The translations under genes were made by a program, and so were the position numbers. The notes under the pieces are model-generated. The model made no database searches and was not told the origin of the DNA. It was given only the letters and a program-made list of their open reading frames with translations. Of a stretch of DNA of 64,000 nt, positions 12,801 to 25,436 are shown in pieces (position 1 is the first letter of the stretch; each line of letters begins with the position of its first letter). This DNA is from Amblyornis subalaris. Taxonomy: Eukaryota > Chordata > Aves > Passeriformes > Ptilonorhynchidae. Location: NCBI GenBank assembly GCA_018881555.1, contig JACAXG010000014.1, forward strand, positions 6,499,213-6,563,212, read 5' to 3'.

Positions 12801-14177
12801 CGGCCAGGGAGCAGAGGAACAGTTGCTTTTCCAAGCCCACCTCCATCCCACGTGGTCAGGGAGCACAAGTTTGCCTTGGTGCTAGCCCAGTCCAATCCCT
12901 GTGTCCAGCTGCACGGACACAGCATCTCTGGAGATACAGTGGATCTGGCCTCACTGTTTTTACAGAGGAGACTAAAAGTAATTGAACAAAATCTGTTTCC
13001 GATTAAAGAGATTATATCTCATAGCGGNTTTTTTTTTTTTATTTTAAATTGCACTTAAATGGCTTTTAGGTAGCTTGTTATTTTGCAATAAGATTAACAC
13101 CAAGGTGGATTGAATTACCTGTTAATTCAACACATAATTTACTGGTACCTCCATGTGCCATCCAGGATATATTTAAAGACNTCTTGACAACGGATCCATA
13201 GAGCACACAATAAGGACATCATTACTTAAGAAGATACATCCCCAAAGAGACACATGACATTAACCCCATCTGTAGATGAGTAATCAGAGCTAAATCAGGA
13301 ACATTCCCTTTTAATCTAAAAGAAATGGTGCCCTATAAATTCCACGTACAAAAATCCTAGCAATTTACCACATGATTAAACCATAGTGATTTTTTTTATA
13401 TACAGCAGTTTTGCTGAAATATTTTAACTTGGGATTCTAAAAAAAAGATTTATAGCTCTGAATGCAGCGCTCCTGCTTGGAATAATCAATACTGATTTTA
13501 ATATACTTTTAAAAAGATTTATTTCCTTGTTGCGGAAAAGATTCAAATTGCAGGGTGCCAACAACTGATGAATTATGATTTAGGGCCAAATCTGTTTCAC
13601 TTGGAAGAATGGTGATTTTAAATTCAATGAAGTTTCTCTGATGAGTAGAACAAGGAAGTTTTGGCCCACATTTTTCTTGAAAACCCACCAATAAAGTAAT
13701 TATCTTGTCACGCTGACAGCCATGTGTATTTATGGCTGGAAAGCTTCACGCCCTGTAGACATGTGACAAACAGGCACTTTCTCTGCAGCTCCTCTCCCAG
13801 CGCTGCCTCGTGCAGAGAGGGAGCGAGGGTGGGAGAAGCCCAGGAATGTGGATGTCAGGTCACAACAAGTGCACACGCAGCTCCATACCCCAAGCCTGTT
13901 TACTTTACATACCCGAGGAATCCTTTTTGAGATTTTGATTTCAAATGCTCCGTAACAGGCACCGTGGTGGGGCTTTCCTCACCACTGCACACAGAGACGG
14001 GGTGAGATATCCTAGCCAGGGGCCACCAGCCTCTCACTCCGGTGCCCTGCTCTCACCCCAGCGATTAATACTCTATATCCACAGCACGATAGTTGGATAA
14101 AAACCTGGTATTTAATCTTGTCCATCCCCCAGCAGTTCATGATTGCTCCCCAGAGTCTATTCATGAGCACTTTGTTC
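9842..14177. other. Unique non-coding sequence, AT-rich toward the end
   Basis: No gene is recognised. A small CpG cluster of about nine CpG lies at 10918-11010, too short to be a CpG island. Region 12949-12990 has a ttttacagaggagact phrase loosely like the MIR/L2 tail, too weak to call. From about 13010 to 13720 the DNA is strongly AT-rich with few ambiguous bases and no repeat, the usual look of a conserved non-coding element. Conservation cannot be tested here. Confidence 0.5.
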
Positions 14178-14236
14178 ATTCGAGTTTTAAATGACTCCAG
14201 AGCTGATAGGGACTCCACCACCTCCCGCAGGAGATA
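14178..14236 (+). repeat. Old sauropsid repeat remnant (possible)
   Basis: The phrase ttttaaatgactccagag, followed by gggactccaccacctccc and caggaga, matches a wording I recall from old sauropsid interspersed repeats. Only about 60 bp are convincing. The family name and exact borders are uncertain. Confidence 0.35.
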
Positions 14237-17200
14237 AATCAGTACACTTAAATAAAAGACAAGATGGTATCTAGCATGCTGTTTCTACAAGATTCACCAT
14301 TAGTTCTTACCCCAAGGCAAGCATGAAATAAACATTCCCTGCTCCCAGGTTAAGTGCCTGCCTTTCCTTTGGTACAGTGTGGTANGGCCTGTGCTATCAT
14401 CAACATACGAAATTAACTCGCACCCGCCGCTGACAGAGACACATTTCACATACATAGCTTGGCACCGCATCCAGCATTAATTTCCCAGCCCCAGACACCA
14501 GGAACGGAAAAGCTTTATTAGATCACTCAGTCCTGCTCACTGTTAGGCAAATGATTTGCTTCTTAGTGACAGCCCCTGGAGTTTTCTCCAGTCCAAATTG
14601 CAAAATCCTGCAGCACGAGGATCACCTCCCTGTGGACTGCACATTTGTCTTCACTTTTATATTTACATCTGTATTTTCTGTATCTTTCTTAAAAATTACC
14701 CTTATTTTCTTTTTTTAACTGCATTTCTAGGATACCCTTTCACTAATTCCTTCCCACTGTTTTTTTGGCCCTGCTGCAGAATTTTTCCCAAGTTAACTGA
14801 TCCAGCTCTTCATAATGACCGTGAGCTTTTCAGAATTTACTTGAACTAAACTAGTGTCTTTCTTATGCAGAGGCCTGAAGGCTGCAGGTGGCATCTCCAG
14901 CAGGTTCCCCATGGCCACTGGGCAAGCCTGCCCCTATGATTNTATCTCTGCTACATCCTTCCTCCACCAAGGCCAGATCCCAAAGTTCTGCCAAGCTCCC
15001 TGTTTCCACCAGCACCCTTGCTTCTTTCAGTGATGAGATGTATTATTTCTCTTTCTATGGATTAGCTGCAATTTTCCTATTTTTAACGTTAATGTTATTT
15101 TACTCTAACCACATTTTCCTTCATATCTAGGCAATTACAAGACAATTCACTGCAAATTTTCATGGGGATAGTTCATTACGTACTAGAAAATGTACAATAA
15201 TGAAGCGTGAAAAACATGGCAGCTTGCAGTGGCATTTCCTTTTCAGACTGCGAAAAAAAATGGGAAAATAGTGTTCTGTAGAACCTGCAAAGTCTTTGAA
15301 TTAGGAGAGAGAAAGATTTTTTAAAATTAAAAAATAGGGCAGAAACTTCCCAAATAAATTACGGTGTGACTAATAATGTATCGATCCTACTTTTTAATTC
15401 CTCCTACAGCATTTCAATTGCCTTTTAATTTTCATGATTGTACATTCAAAAAAAATCCCCCAAAACAAAGCAAAAAGAGATTGTAACACATGGGTACATG
15501 GCTGGAAATCCACGGCTCCACGATATATGTATTTCAAATGTTTGCTTAGTGCAAAGAAAAAGCAAAATTCAGTGCCTGAAGGGTTAAACCAAACTCATAA
15601 ACACTGATTCTGCTATCTGAGTAAGCACCTTGTGCCAAAATTGTCCTTCCTCATAGTGNATGATCAAACATCGTGGTGACAAATTCATTTATCTCAGGCC
15701 AGGTGCTCAAGTCAAAAGATGCTTTCAAAAGGACAAATCTCAGGGAGGAAAGAAATGGCTCTAATCACATTGGGCTCTCCTACACGAGCAAGCTCTCCAG
15801 CACATACAGACAGAGCAGGCAGTGCTACAAGAAATTGTGCAGCAAGCTTGCCTCAAGCATTCCTCTCTCCCACAGGCTGCATAATAAATGCAAGAAATNA
15901 TTCAAAAGGACCATTCTTGCTTCCCTCAGACATATTTTGCTAAACCATAGCAATAAAGATCAACTCTACCAAGCAGTTTCTTTTTCTCCTGCCTCNCGTC
16001 TTTCTGCATCTGTCAACATCAGACTCCATCTAAAGAGTGGGTTGTGGATTTTACAGCTCCTTACAANGGAGCAGGCAAGTGATGGATCTCATACCAGGCA
16101 CAGACTTACTGGGGACTGGGGAGGGGTGTGGGAAAAGGGTGTCCTAAAGGTCTTGGGGAGTCTTCTACCTCATTGCTAGCACTTGATGNAGGCATCAAAT
16201 GTAGTATTTCATTACCTCAGGTCTGCATCTGCTCCTCCCTCCACTGGAAGGAATTCAAAACATTTTCTGGTTGCTGCCCTTTAGCTATCAAAGCCAGCAC
16301 TTGGAACAGGAACAAACTATGTGATGGTTTCAGAAAAAACTTGCTTCTCACAGATCCCTAAAAATGGAAACAGCTTTAGTAGTAGTCTCTGAAGATGAGG
16401 TGGACTGGGGATTTTATGGAAGAAGGGGGCATTTGAGGAGCCCGCAGGCGGCTTGCACTGCTCGCTTTTAATGCCAGAGCTCATCTCCTGAAGCCTGAGG
16501 AGAGCAAGGGCAGTGTTGGGAGCCAACATGTCAAATGCCCCAGGCTTTCAAGGATAAAGACAAGACCTGCAAACAGCCAGAAGTGNTTCTGCAGNCTGCT
16601 CAGGAATGTGCTGTCGTGACACAAGAGAGGTGCCTATTGCTGGGGCACGTCTTTGCACACTCCCAGTTCTCCAGGGACACAGGAGCACTACTTGCTAGGA
16701 AAGCTGTCCTCCAGGTCTTGGCACTTGACCTCTACCAGCTGATTCTTTTAGCTTTGCAGGGAACAATCCATGATTCCCTGCATATCCCCACCCCCAGCTA
16801 CTCCGTCCTTGAACAGAGGCTCCCTGAGGATCTGCCTGCAGTGCAGCTCGTTGCTTTCCTTGCAAATCTCCTGGGGAGTTAAGCCANGTAAAATGCTGGA
16901 TTTACCTCTGCACACCACTGCCAGCTTGGAAAGGAAGACAGCCCATTATTCCAGTGGGCAAAGAGTTAAGTTCTCAATTATAAGACTGAGAGAAGGGTTC
17001 CTATAAAGGGAAATGAAGCAATAAAATGCAGCTACACATTGTATTTAACCAGATTCTTTCTGAGCTGTTTCAGAGGCTCAGCTGAAGCAGTGGTTGAGCT
17101 TCAATCCAGGGCTGGCTGCTCTGGGGCTCTTCTCCCAGCCAAGGGTGCTCTGTCCCTCTGCCAGGATAATCCTTCTAGCTTAAAATAGCCTCTTGCTGCA

Positions 17201-17616
17201 AGGCTCTCACAAACATTCTCCAAATCACTGATCACAAGCAGCATTCCCTGTGTGCATTTCTTATTAAATGAACAGCATTTGCTTTGAGTTCTTCACGAAA
17301 ACCAAACCTGTGTTCTTTGAGAGGGAATACATATTTGGCATTTTGGTGACTTCAATAACCTTGCTACCTTGCTCTTCTTCCCAAGCACAGAGCTAGTGTT
17401 GATTTGGGGTGTCCTGATGAAAAAAAGGCCATCTACAAATCATTATGCTGAAATGGCTGGTGAAAACAGGACAGATTTTGACTGTCATGGAGAAAAGGGA
17501 TGGGTAAACACTAGAGAAGACTCCAACAGCACATTGGGTGGGTGAGGTAGGTTGAGGGACTCCAATAAAAGAAACAGGTATAAAGAAAGAAAGGACATCA
17601 CCCAGTGTGGTTCTCA
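14237..17616. other. Unique non-coding sequence
   Basis: No gene is recognised. Region 14640-15130 is pyrimidine-rich, which gives a hydrophobic-looking but meaningless open frame. Region 15130-15640 is AT-rich and repeat-free, and may be conserved non-coding DNA. Ambiguous bases cluster between 15.65 and 16.9 kb, with eight in about 1.2 kb. Confidence 0.5.
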
Positions 17617-17705
17617 GGGTGTCCTGTGTAGGGCCAGGAATTGGACTTCACGATCCTAAAGGGTTCCTTCAAATTCAGCATATTCTATGATTCTATGAGT
17701 CTGTG
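17617..17705 (+). repeat. CR1 LINE 3' end fragment
   Basis: The segment runs from a gtcctgtgtagggccagga phrase through ttggacttcacgatcct to tattctatgattctatga. It is an avian CR1 3' terminus with its ATTCTATG repeats. It is truncated to about 90 bp. It shares the upstream phrase with the copy at 1369-1443, which suggests the same subfamily. Confidence 0.85.
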
Positions 17706-17920
17706 ACTGAGATATATGTAAGTTGTTAATTTACAGCATCATTTTAACTTCTTCACCAGCTACAGGCAGTGCTTTCATGTAACCCCAATAATTTATCATC
17801 CTATATGCAACACCCTAGTCTTGGACTCTAGACCTTTTTGAGGTGAGAGAGTGTTGAGTGNCACAGAATGGGTGCATGGCAGTCANGCAAATGGACCGAA
17901 TTTCCAAGAGTCTCCTGACA

Positions 17921-18046
17921 GGATTTTCAAAAGCACGGAGACCCAGAGCTGTGCAGAGAGCGCAGCCCAAGTCACGAAGAGATTGAATGGTGAGGTGAGA
18001 GAGGAACTGGGAGTCTCCAGCTCCATCTCTCCAACTACCATTAGCA
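17921..18046 (+). repeat. MIR/L3-like ancient repeat remnant
   Basis: An old amniote repeat pattern is visible: ggattttcaaaagcac, then agcccaagtcac, then aactgggagtctccagctcc, then ctccaactaccattagc. This follows the order near the 3' end of MIR-like and related elements, which read 'cccaaggtcac ... acccaggagtcctg ... ctctaaccactagac'. Divergence is high. A 98-codon minus-strand open frame here is therefore not a gene. Confidence 0.5.
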
Positions 18047-19439
18047 AATTCCCTTCTCCTCCCTTCTCACTGTCAGTGGCTTTTTTTTGTGAGATTTGAC
18101 ATCTTCTGATGGCCACTCCCCGGCCCAGGGGCCCTGCCCTGTCCTGGCCTTGCGTGGCACTGCCTGCCCAGCCGGGGTCCCTGGGATCACAGCTCAGCTG
18201 AACGCCTGCAATGAGGGGCCTGGTGTTTTCATTCCTCCTGGAAGTGTGTGTATGGGAATGCCCAGGGAGTCTTTCTTAGCAGAACAATGAAACACAGGCC
18301 CATTACTCTGCCTGTCAAGTCACTTATATGCTTCTCCATCACTGCAGTACCTACTGTCTTTATACTGTTGCAGATGAAAGGAATTTATCCCCCAAGGTAA
18401 GGAAATGTTAGCCCTCGCCTGTGAACCTGGAGCTAGAGGCTAAGACCACACAGGGAACTTTGTGGCTCATTGGGGAAATTCACTGTTCTCTAANCCAACT
18501 TCCAAATCCTGCTTTCCTCATCAGCTCTTCTCCGTTTCATTACAGCACGTCCCTTGACATCAAATAAGGCTTTTGCATCTATTTCTCTTTCATGCTCCAA
18601 AAAAAAACTTCTGGCAGTCTTTCTTAAATTTAATATTTTCCTGAAAAACAATATTTTCACAATGATCTCTAATGAGATTCCACAGCCAACCCCAGAAATA
18701 GATCCTGTATTTCCAATTCTTGCATGAAGCACGGAAGGGGAGTAAGAAACCATATCATTTATTTTCCTACGGACAGAAAAATACAACTGCAACAATCTTC
18801 CTGAAACTTTGTGAAAGCACAGCTCCATTTGGTCGTGACAAACACTCCTAGGCTGCATATTCTCCCAGAAGAATTTANCTCTGTCTCCAAAAACACTGAA
18901 ATGGATGATTTTCTACCGGGATCTACCTGTAGGAAAATTCTCACGTACATCAGAGGGGCAAAACCAGGTCTGATGTGGAGTGATGCTGCAAATTCTCCTC
19001 TAACAAGCTTTAATGCCCAAGTGTGTTTATGTGGCAAAGTCCACAGACAGTGGGAGGCTTCCTCCTACGGGAAAAATTGCTTAATTTCTTGAAAGATGGT
19101 CCATGCCCAAAGCCAAACATTTGCTTNACAGGGATGTTCCAATTCCCTCCAGATAAATCATCCTGGCAGGGATGACTCAGCAGGGGATAAATTTCATCAG
19201 GGGCCAGGATATCACCTCATCCTTCCTTTCGGTGTAACAGGAGGTTTTTAATCAGGGGCTCCTTCTGATTGCTCCCAAGTGCCATAAACAACCAGGATTT
19301 GCTATCATGCTTTTGGATTATTACCAAATTCACAGTGATATAAAACACACCGTGCAAAAAATTATTACCACTGCAAGTAGACAAAAAGCTTGCAATTAAA
19401 AAGCACTAACTCCCATGCTGGCTCCTTTAAACAACTCCT
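18047..19439. other. Unique non-coding sequence
   Basis: Nothing recognised. Overlapping plus and minus open frames around 18490-19092 have no recognisable domain. A faint ggccaggatatcacc phrase at 19203 may be another old repeat scrap. Confidence 0.5.
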
Positions 19440-19960
19440 GCTATTATCATCTCTGATAATAATTGATCCTTATCGCTTACACAATCCAGAGCTCCTTTGG
19501 CAGATTTGAAGACGCCCCATTTGGGTTTGTTTGCCTGTTTATTTATTTATTTTAGGAAGCGTTGTCATCAAGAAACCTGTGAGACCCAAGAAAGAGTTGA
19601 TTGATCACAAGGTCCTATCAAATGTCAAAGCTGGCCCTCGCTGACCTCCCATCTATTCAGAACTGCTTTGATTTAATCTACAAACTGGCTGCCTCTCCTG
19701 CCTGTGAGTTCTGTCTGTAACCCATGTGTCAGTGTTTTGAGATATGACCTGTTTCACGCTTCATTCATCTCATCTGAAGGACGGAAATTAAACTGGAGGG
19801 TCAGCGAGGGGCACAGCTCAAAATACACACACATTAAACTGGAGTCCTTTGTTTGGGCCCATCAGAAGAGTTAGAGCAACCATCAAAAATTATATTCAAG
19901 CGGAATTGATTTTCTTTTTCCTGTTGAAATTTGTAATACTAATAGATGTGGAAGGGTGGC
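19440..19960. promoter_or_regulatory. Candidate conserved non-coding element
   Basis: This block is AT-rich and free of recognised repeats, and it has no ambiguous base over more than 800 bp (19128-19998). It includes several homeodomain-like TAAT words, a TGATTGATCA palindrome-like word near 19598 and a GATTTAATC word near 19669. Such blocks often prove to be developmental enhancers. Conservation across birds and mammals would decide; the call is based only on composition and context. Confidence 0.35.
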
Positions 19961-21496
19961 AAGCCTTGTCACAGCAGAGGGAAAAATAATCATGGTGCNT
20001 TCCTAGAGGCTTGTGACGCTTTTAATCGTATCAGTATACGAGTGTGTGAACACCTCCAGGTTTAGTAGTGTGCACAAGGCAATATTTCCATTGTAAATCC
20101 AGCATTTCAAGCATTTNTATGCTGATCATAATATTACAGCTTGAACTGAGACACAGTGGAAAGTTCACAGCATGGATCACAATGTTTTAAACCTNGTCTG
20201 TCTTACTTGGGTTTTGTTATAATTTGGAAAATGCTTAGCTCCAGTTCTTGCCCTGTGGAACACAGCCAGCAGCTCAGATGGATAATTCTCAAGGGTGACC
20301 ACAGCTTTGCAGAGCAATTTTCATACTGACTTTTACTTGGCGAGGAGAATGATTATGAAGGATGAAGCCCCAGTGGCCATGCCAGCCTTCGTGCACTCCT
20401 ACAGCTCTGTCATGTCTGCACTCACTCAGGGATGTACTCCTTGCCTGGACTGCCTGCCCCTCTGCTTCCCCTCAAGAGGAAATTGATATCATAGTTGATA
20501 AAAGTTTGTTGCATTAACCTCTTGGGTATGTAGATTACCACTAAGTGATGACATTCAACTAAAATAGCACCATCCTCACCAACAAAAAGAGCAAATAAAG
20601 GGATTCACACTCAGAGCTCCCACGAGAACACTGGTGATTGTCACCATTTTTGTAAATCATCTTGTAAATTCAGTAATATAAAAGAGTCCAAATCCCTCTG
20701 TTCCATACCTTTCTTCAACCTAGTATCCTTAATAAATTAATTCCATTAAAACACCTAACCATTTAAATGTAAAAGCTCAAGGAGACATTGTTTTGGAGGG
20801 TATGCTGCTGTTTGCAAATCTGCCTGCCAATCAACAGCAGAAAAAAAAATGTAGTGATTTGTAAAGTCGTTTCTTCATTGGAAGAAAAAACCAGAATGAT
20901 ATTTATCAAAGGCACATTTGCCCTTGAGCCAGAAAAAAGAAAGCATGAAAATGNCTTCAAATTCTTTTTAGTTCTAAGGCATGTCTTTTTGTTCATGCTT
21001 AACTGCAGAAGAAAAATTAGGAACAAGTGTGTGCATATCAGTGCATGTGTTAGCATAGGCTTTAATTGGCTAGGAGTAAATTAATGGCTGCTTGCAATAT
21101 TTCTGGCAATCTGTTATAAGCTATGTAAATTTTTAAAAGAGGTTTCTTGAAAAGGCTGGCTGAAATCCTGTAATTCATATTCTGCTGGGGGAATTGATTT
21201 GAGAAATAATAATGAAATGTTTTACCTCAGTGATGAATCTGAGTTTTGTAGCATTGCAATTTTTAAAATATTCTTGTAAATAATGCTATGAGTGTTTCTA
21301 AGAATAANCTACTTGAAATAAATATATCTGTCTCTGAATTAATAGCATTTTTTTCACTGCTCTTTTTCACCTCTTTCGTATGCCACCATTCCAGGGGTTC
21401 ATTGCAAAGCCAGCATTAGCTTTGATATTATTATAATAAATTAAAATTCAACATTTGTTACCATGTGACCTGCTCCAATAGATTTTAATATCAGTN
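19961..21496. other. AT-rich unique non-coding sequence
   Basis: No gene or clear repeat is recognised. Base composition is AT-rich throughout, with many short A or T runs. The open frames near 20763-21084 occur on both strands over the same DNA and have no known motif. Confidence 0.5.
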
Positions 21497-21546
21497 TTGC
21501 TACTGAATTCAGTGGGAACTTAATCAAATGCTTAAGAGGTAGGTCC
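21497..21546 (+). repeat. Old sauropsid repeat scrap
   Basis: The phrase gaattcagtgggaacttaat followed by caaatgcttaaga resembles the recurring 'ttcaatgggactta ... catgcttaa' wording of old reptile and bird repeats. About 50 bp are left. The identification rests on recall, and the family is not named. Confidence 0.4.
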
Positions 21547-23760
21547 AGTTTTATAGAGCTGAGTTGGAAATGGCCCAACACAGCACTGACACTTCAAGGT
21601 GAGCCTGCCTGGGTCATTTTGGTGGGAGGTGCTAAACATTGATTGGGACAGTGGAAAAACATCTAACTTGGCTGCCCAGGGCACTCATTAAGGCTGCAAG
21701 AGAAGAATTAAAGCCTCACATGAGGTAGATGAAGGGCATGGAGCTGAGCCTCCCACAATCACTCTCCTTCAGCACACTCAGGGAAAGGGAAAAGCTCNCA
21801 CGGCAAAGAACCAAGTGTTGATGGACCACATCTCCTCACTCCACTCACTGATTCAAGAGCTACCCCTGATCCACACGGACCATGCGTGCTCTGGATGGTC
21901 AGTGAGCAGCTCTCAAGACCAAAANATAGATCTTTAAAAGGCTCACAATGCAATGCCCAGGGTTTCCCTCCGGTTTTCAGGGAAATCACAGCCATTGCAC
22001 TTCAGCTGAACACACACCATATGCCCAAGCAAATTNTAATTGCTGTTGGCCTGAGGGACACACAGGCAGAAAGAGATGCTTCCCTTTTTCTGGGGAACAA
22101 CCCCAGCAGCAGGAAACTCAAGCCAAAGAGCCCCACTCCAGAAACAATGAAGAAAATTGGAAAGTTTTATTGCTTGTCCTAGGCAGGTAATACTGAATGT
22201 CTTTGGAGGAAAGCCCCAAGACAGGAGCTGGCCAAAAGCAAATTACTGGTACAGCTTTTATTATGGCTGTAAGTATAGCTCCTGCAATGTGCCTGACTGC
22301 CTTAGCTCCACTTTTCTCTTATCTTGTATATCTGACATTTTCCTTTTTATTGCTTAGCAGCATGCAAGAAAGTATCTTGTACTGTCAATAATGCTGTTAT
22401 CCTTTAATAAAAAATTAGAAGCTACCAAAAAAAAAAAGAGCGAGGGAGGGAAAGAGAAGGCTATGAAAAAATATGGCTCGATGCCTAGAAAACTTCAATA
22501 TGTTGTAAAAGGAAAAGACTGCTAATTAGGTCTTGCATAGCCTATTCTAGTCCCCTCTGTGCTGCGAGAAATTTAACCCAGCTCACTTGGCTGATGGCTG
22601 GAGAAGTGGGAATAGAGTGTGGGAGCTCTGGAATCAGATTATTGAGATGATCTACNAAGTAATGAGTCAGTGAAATGCCGCTGGATGCACGGATTTCACT
22701 TGTTGGGCTCAAAACACAGGGAAAATGTTCTTAAATTAAACAGAAGGCTGGTCCACCCCACGGCTCATCATTACACTTGGCTGTTCTGAAGCCTCCCACC
22801 AGACTGGCCTCACATTTGCTTGTGTGCTGAGCGATGCAAAGCAGGGGAAAAAGGCTTTGGAAAAGCTGACTGCTACTCCAGATGCTCTCAGAGATCAGCC
22901 ACGCTGGTTTGGAAAAGAGGAAGAAAATGATGCAGAGAACACCATGAGAACTCTGCAGACCACGAGAAAAGACCCTATGAATGCCCTCCTTGAGTTTCCA
23001 GCTTTTAACATCTGCATCCAAGCTCCATGTTTCTCTGGAAGAAGTAGGATGCAGACCCGTGTGGAGTGGAGAACATGACCTGGAGTTTGGGAAAGATAAA
23101 TGGGATGGAAATGCACCTCTCAGAGCAGTCATGCCCAGAGGTCTCAGCTCTACTCCTTGCACCTCCTACGGCACAGGTGGGCTTTCCCAGGAGCCTCCAG
23201 CTGGGTCTGGACCCTGCTCATCCAAGGGAAACCACAAGGAAAGATCTCATGCAGGACCTGCACACAGCTGCTCATGTCATTCCCACTGTTATTCATCGAC
23301 CTGCTGTTTTGGGAACAGCTGCTCCCAAGTCATTTTAGGTTCTGTAACGCTGGGTTTTCCTTCCTGCACTTACAAATGACCTGCCTGCAGCTTTTGGTGC
23401 TGCTGTTATAATGACCTGGGTAAATCTGTCATCTTGCAGGGATTTTGATAACATGAACTTGGTAAAAGGTGTCTTGATAATGATTTCACTTGGGAAAGAT
23501 GATATTTTTAAATTGAACTACACAAATGTAGCTGGAGACCAGTAGCTCAGTTACAAACGTTTACAGGCATGAAAAATTAGTGTGAAAAATATGAAAGATT
23601 CTTTAAACTTTCAGTGTTGCATCTTTGTGCGGAGGCAGGTGAAATGACATGCACACCTTCCCTGCTACCATGGAGTAATGCAGATGNGTTCATAAACAAA
23701 CACACCAGCTACCTGCTAGCCCATCCAGGGAGTAGGCTTGGAAAGATATANGTATACACG
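21547..23760. other. Unique non-coding sequence
   Basis: Nothing recognised apart from a possible polyadenylated tail at 22406-22437, listed separately. Open frames of 60-143 codons at 21886-23411 overlap one another on both strands and lack known motifs. Confidence 0.5.
22406..22437 (+). other. Poly(A)-signal-like AATAAA followed by A-run
   Basis: AATAAA lies at 22406-22411 and an uninterrupted run of 11 A at 22427-22437, about 16 nt apart. That spacing is normal between a polyadenylation signal and a cleavage site. The AT-rich 22200-22400 upstream looks like 3' UTR. It could be a genuine transcript end with internal A-run, or the tail of an old retrocopy. A homopurine stretch continues to about 22460. 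Confidence 0.3.
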
Positions 23761-23776
23761 AATAACACATGGCTTA

Positions 23777-23829
23777 ATTTGCATACTAATTAATCTGTAA
23801 TACCTCATTTGCATATATATTAATCTGAA
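23777..23829 (+). promoter_or_regulatory. Duplicated octamer plus homeodomain module
   Basis: The perfect octamer ATTTGCAT occurs at 23777-23784 and again at 23807-23814, exactly 30 bp apart. Each copy is followed at the same distance by ATTAATCTG. Aligned over 21 bp, the two copies differ at only three positions. ATTTGCAT is the binding word of POU-family factors, and ATTAAT suits homeodomain factors. A spacing of about three helical turns would put both sites on one face. A TATATAAAA word follows at 23835. This looks like a small enhancer module, inferred from motifs only. Confidence 0.45.
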
Positions 23830-25250
23830 GGTGCTATATAAAATACTTGCTTTTAAGGAGTGCTAGCGCATACTTGACAGTCATGATAATCTTCATTTTA
23901 GCTTAAGAAAGGAATTAATAATGACTTTGGCTGATATTAAAATGCAAGTTCAAAAAGACAAATGGAAAAACATCAGCAGCCATGAGTCATTGGGGTAAAC
24001 TCCATCGAGGCTAAGGAATTTATTCAGCCTTTGCAGTTCACTGAGGTGACTCAGAGAGTCAGAGAGGCTCATCACGGCCCTGTCTTCCCCAGGGCAGGTC
24101 ACTTGTGCCATCAGCCACAGAAGTATGGTAATTCATCCTGAATTTAATGTTGTCTTTCCTCCCAGAAACAGCAGCAGCCATCACAGGCAGAGCTGCCAGC
24201 AGACAAGTGCTCAGGGAGATGTTGTCTCAGCTCAGCCAAGGCAGGGAAGGGGCAATGGGAAAAGCCAAGCTCAGCTCACAGCCTGAACAGAGCTGAGGTG
24301 GGCAAGGGGTGTGTGAGGCAATGGATCATTTTCCCAGCCTGGCTGANTGTTTACACCAAAACAATGTGAACCAGATATGCTGCCTCACCTGAAATGCAAT
24401 ATTTTTTGGAGTTACAGCCAGTCTGAAGGCAGTTTCTTCAGGGGAAGAAGCTTTGGGGACAAAAGGCTTCCAGGGCACTCTGGACCACGTGCCAAGCTGG
24501 ACACAAACTCCTGCCTTTAGGACCCATGTGCCTGGGGATGTGGTTTCATTATCAGGAAGGGAATTCTCAATTAAAATGAGTTTTAAAATGCCTAAAGCCA
24601 TAAAAAACTGTTTAGTGGCACTTGTTCACTAAATCTATAACCTCAGATGTAGACAACTTGTGCTCACATTACTGTGGGGTGCAGGTGGGCCTCTGCAGCT
24701 TGTCCCAAGCAGCACATATGGATGAGGATCTCCTGGCTGGAGCACTGCCACTGCCTTGCTTTTTGGGCACCATTCCTGTCACAGAAGAGTGCTGAACAGG
24801 AGCAAGACGATTTTAAGACAACTATTATTTACTGTGCAAGCTGCCATTGTAAACTGTGATTAAAGGTGCTCTTTTTGCTAAGACACAGCTCTTTTTTACT
24901 GCAAGCTCTGCCTTTAAATTCTGCTGATATTTCGAAAAGGACAGGCNCAGAGGGAGTGCAGTGGGGGCTGGGAAGCATCTCCAGGCAGGCCGGGTTGAAA
25001 TGGTTGCAAGCACAGTGTGCCTTTCCCCCCGGGGCGCAGGAGACAACTATGGTGGCCAAGGGGATTGGTATGGCTGTTGATTTTGGGAAGAAGCCTGTAG
25101 TGTTTGCATTTCACTGAAAGGAAAGCTCATGCACTGGGTGATACATTCCCAGGGGGTGTTAGAGACCCATTTAATCCAAAACACATTTAGCAAATCTATG
25201 CTGAAATCAGCTCCTGGGTAGGCTCATATGTTAGGGTGCCGTGGCGATAA
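23830..25250. other. Unique non-coding sequence
   Basis: No gene is recognised. Region 23830-24050 continues the AT-rich block around the octamer module. From about 24050 the sequence is ordinary mixed DNA with overlapping short open frames. CpG frequency begins to rise near 25030. Confidence 0.5.
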
Positions 25251-25436
25251 AATCAACCCCGTGAGATTCCTGTGCTCCTCGGTGGNGTGACTGGAGGGAC
25301 TCAGGTTATGAGCCCTGCCAGCTGGGGGTCACTTTTGGGGACCTTGGCTTGNGCCACGCAGCAAGAGGAGGGGAGAGGAGACATGAACATCAGCCTGCTG
25401 AAGGGACATCATGTCCTGGGGGAAAACCTTGCAAAT

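Noticed and set aside
12949..12990. MIR/L2-like phrase ttttacagaggagact
   Set aside because: Too short, with no second matching phrase in order.
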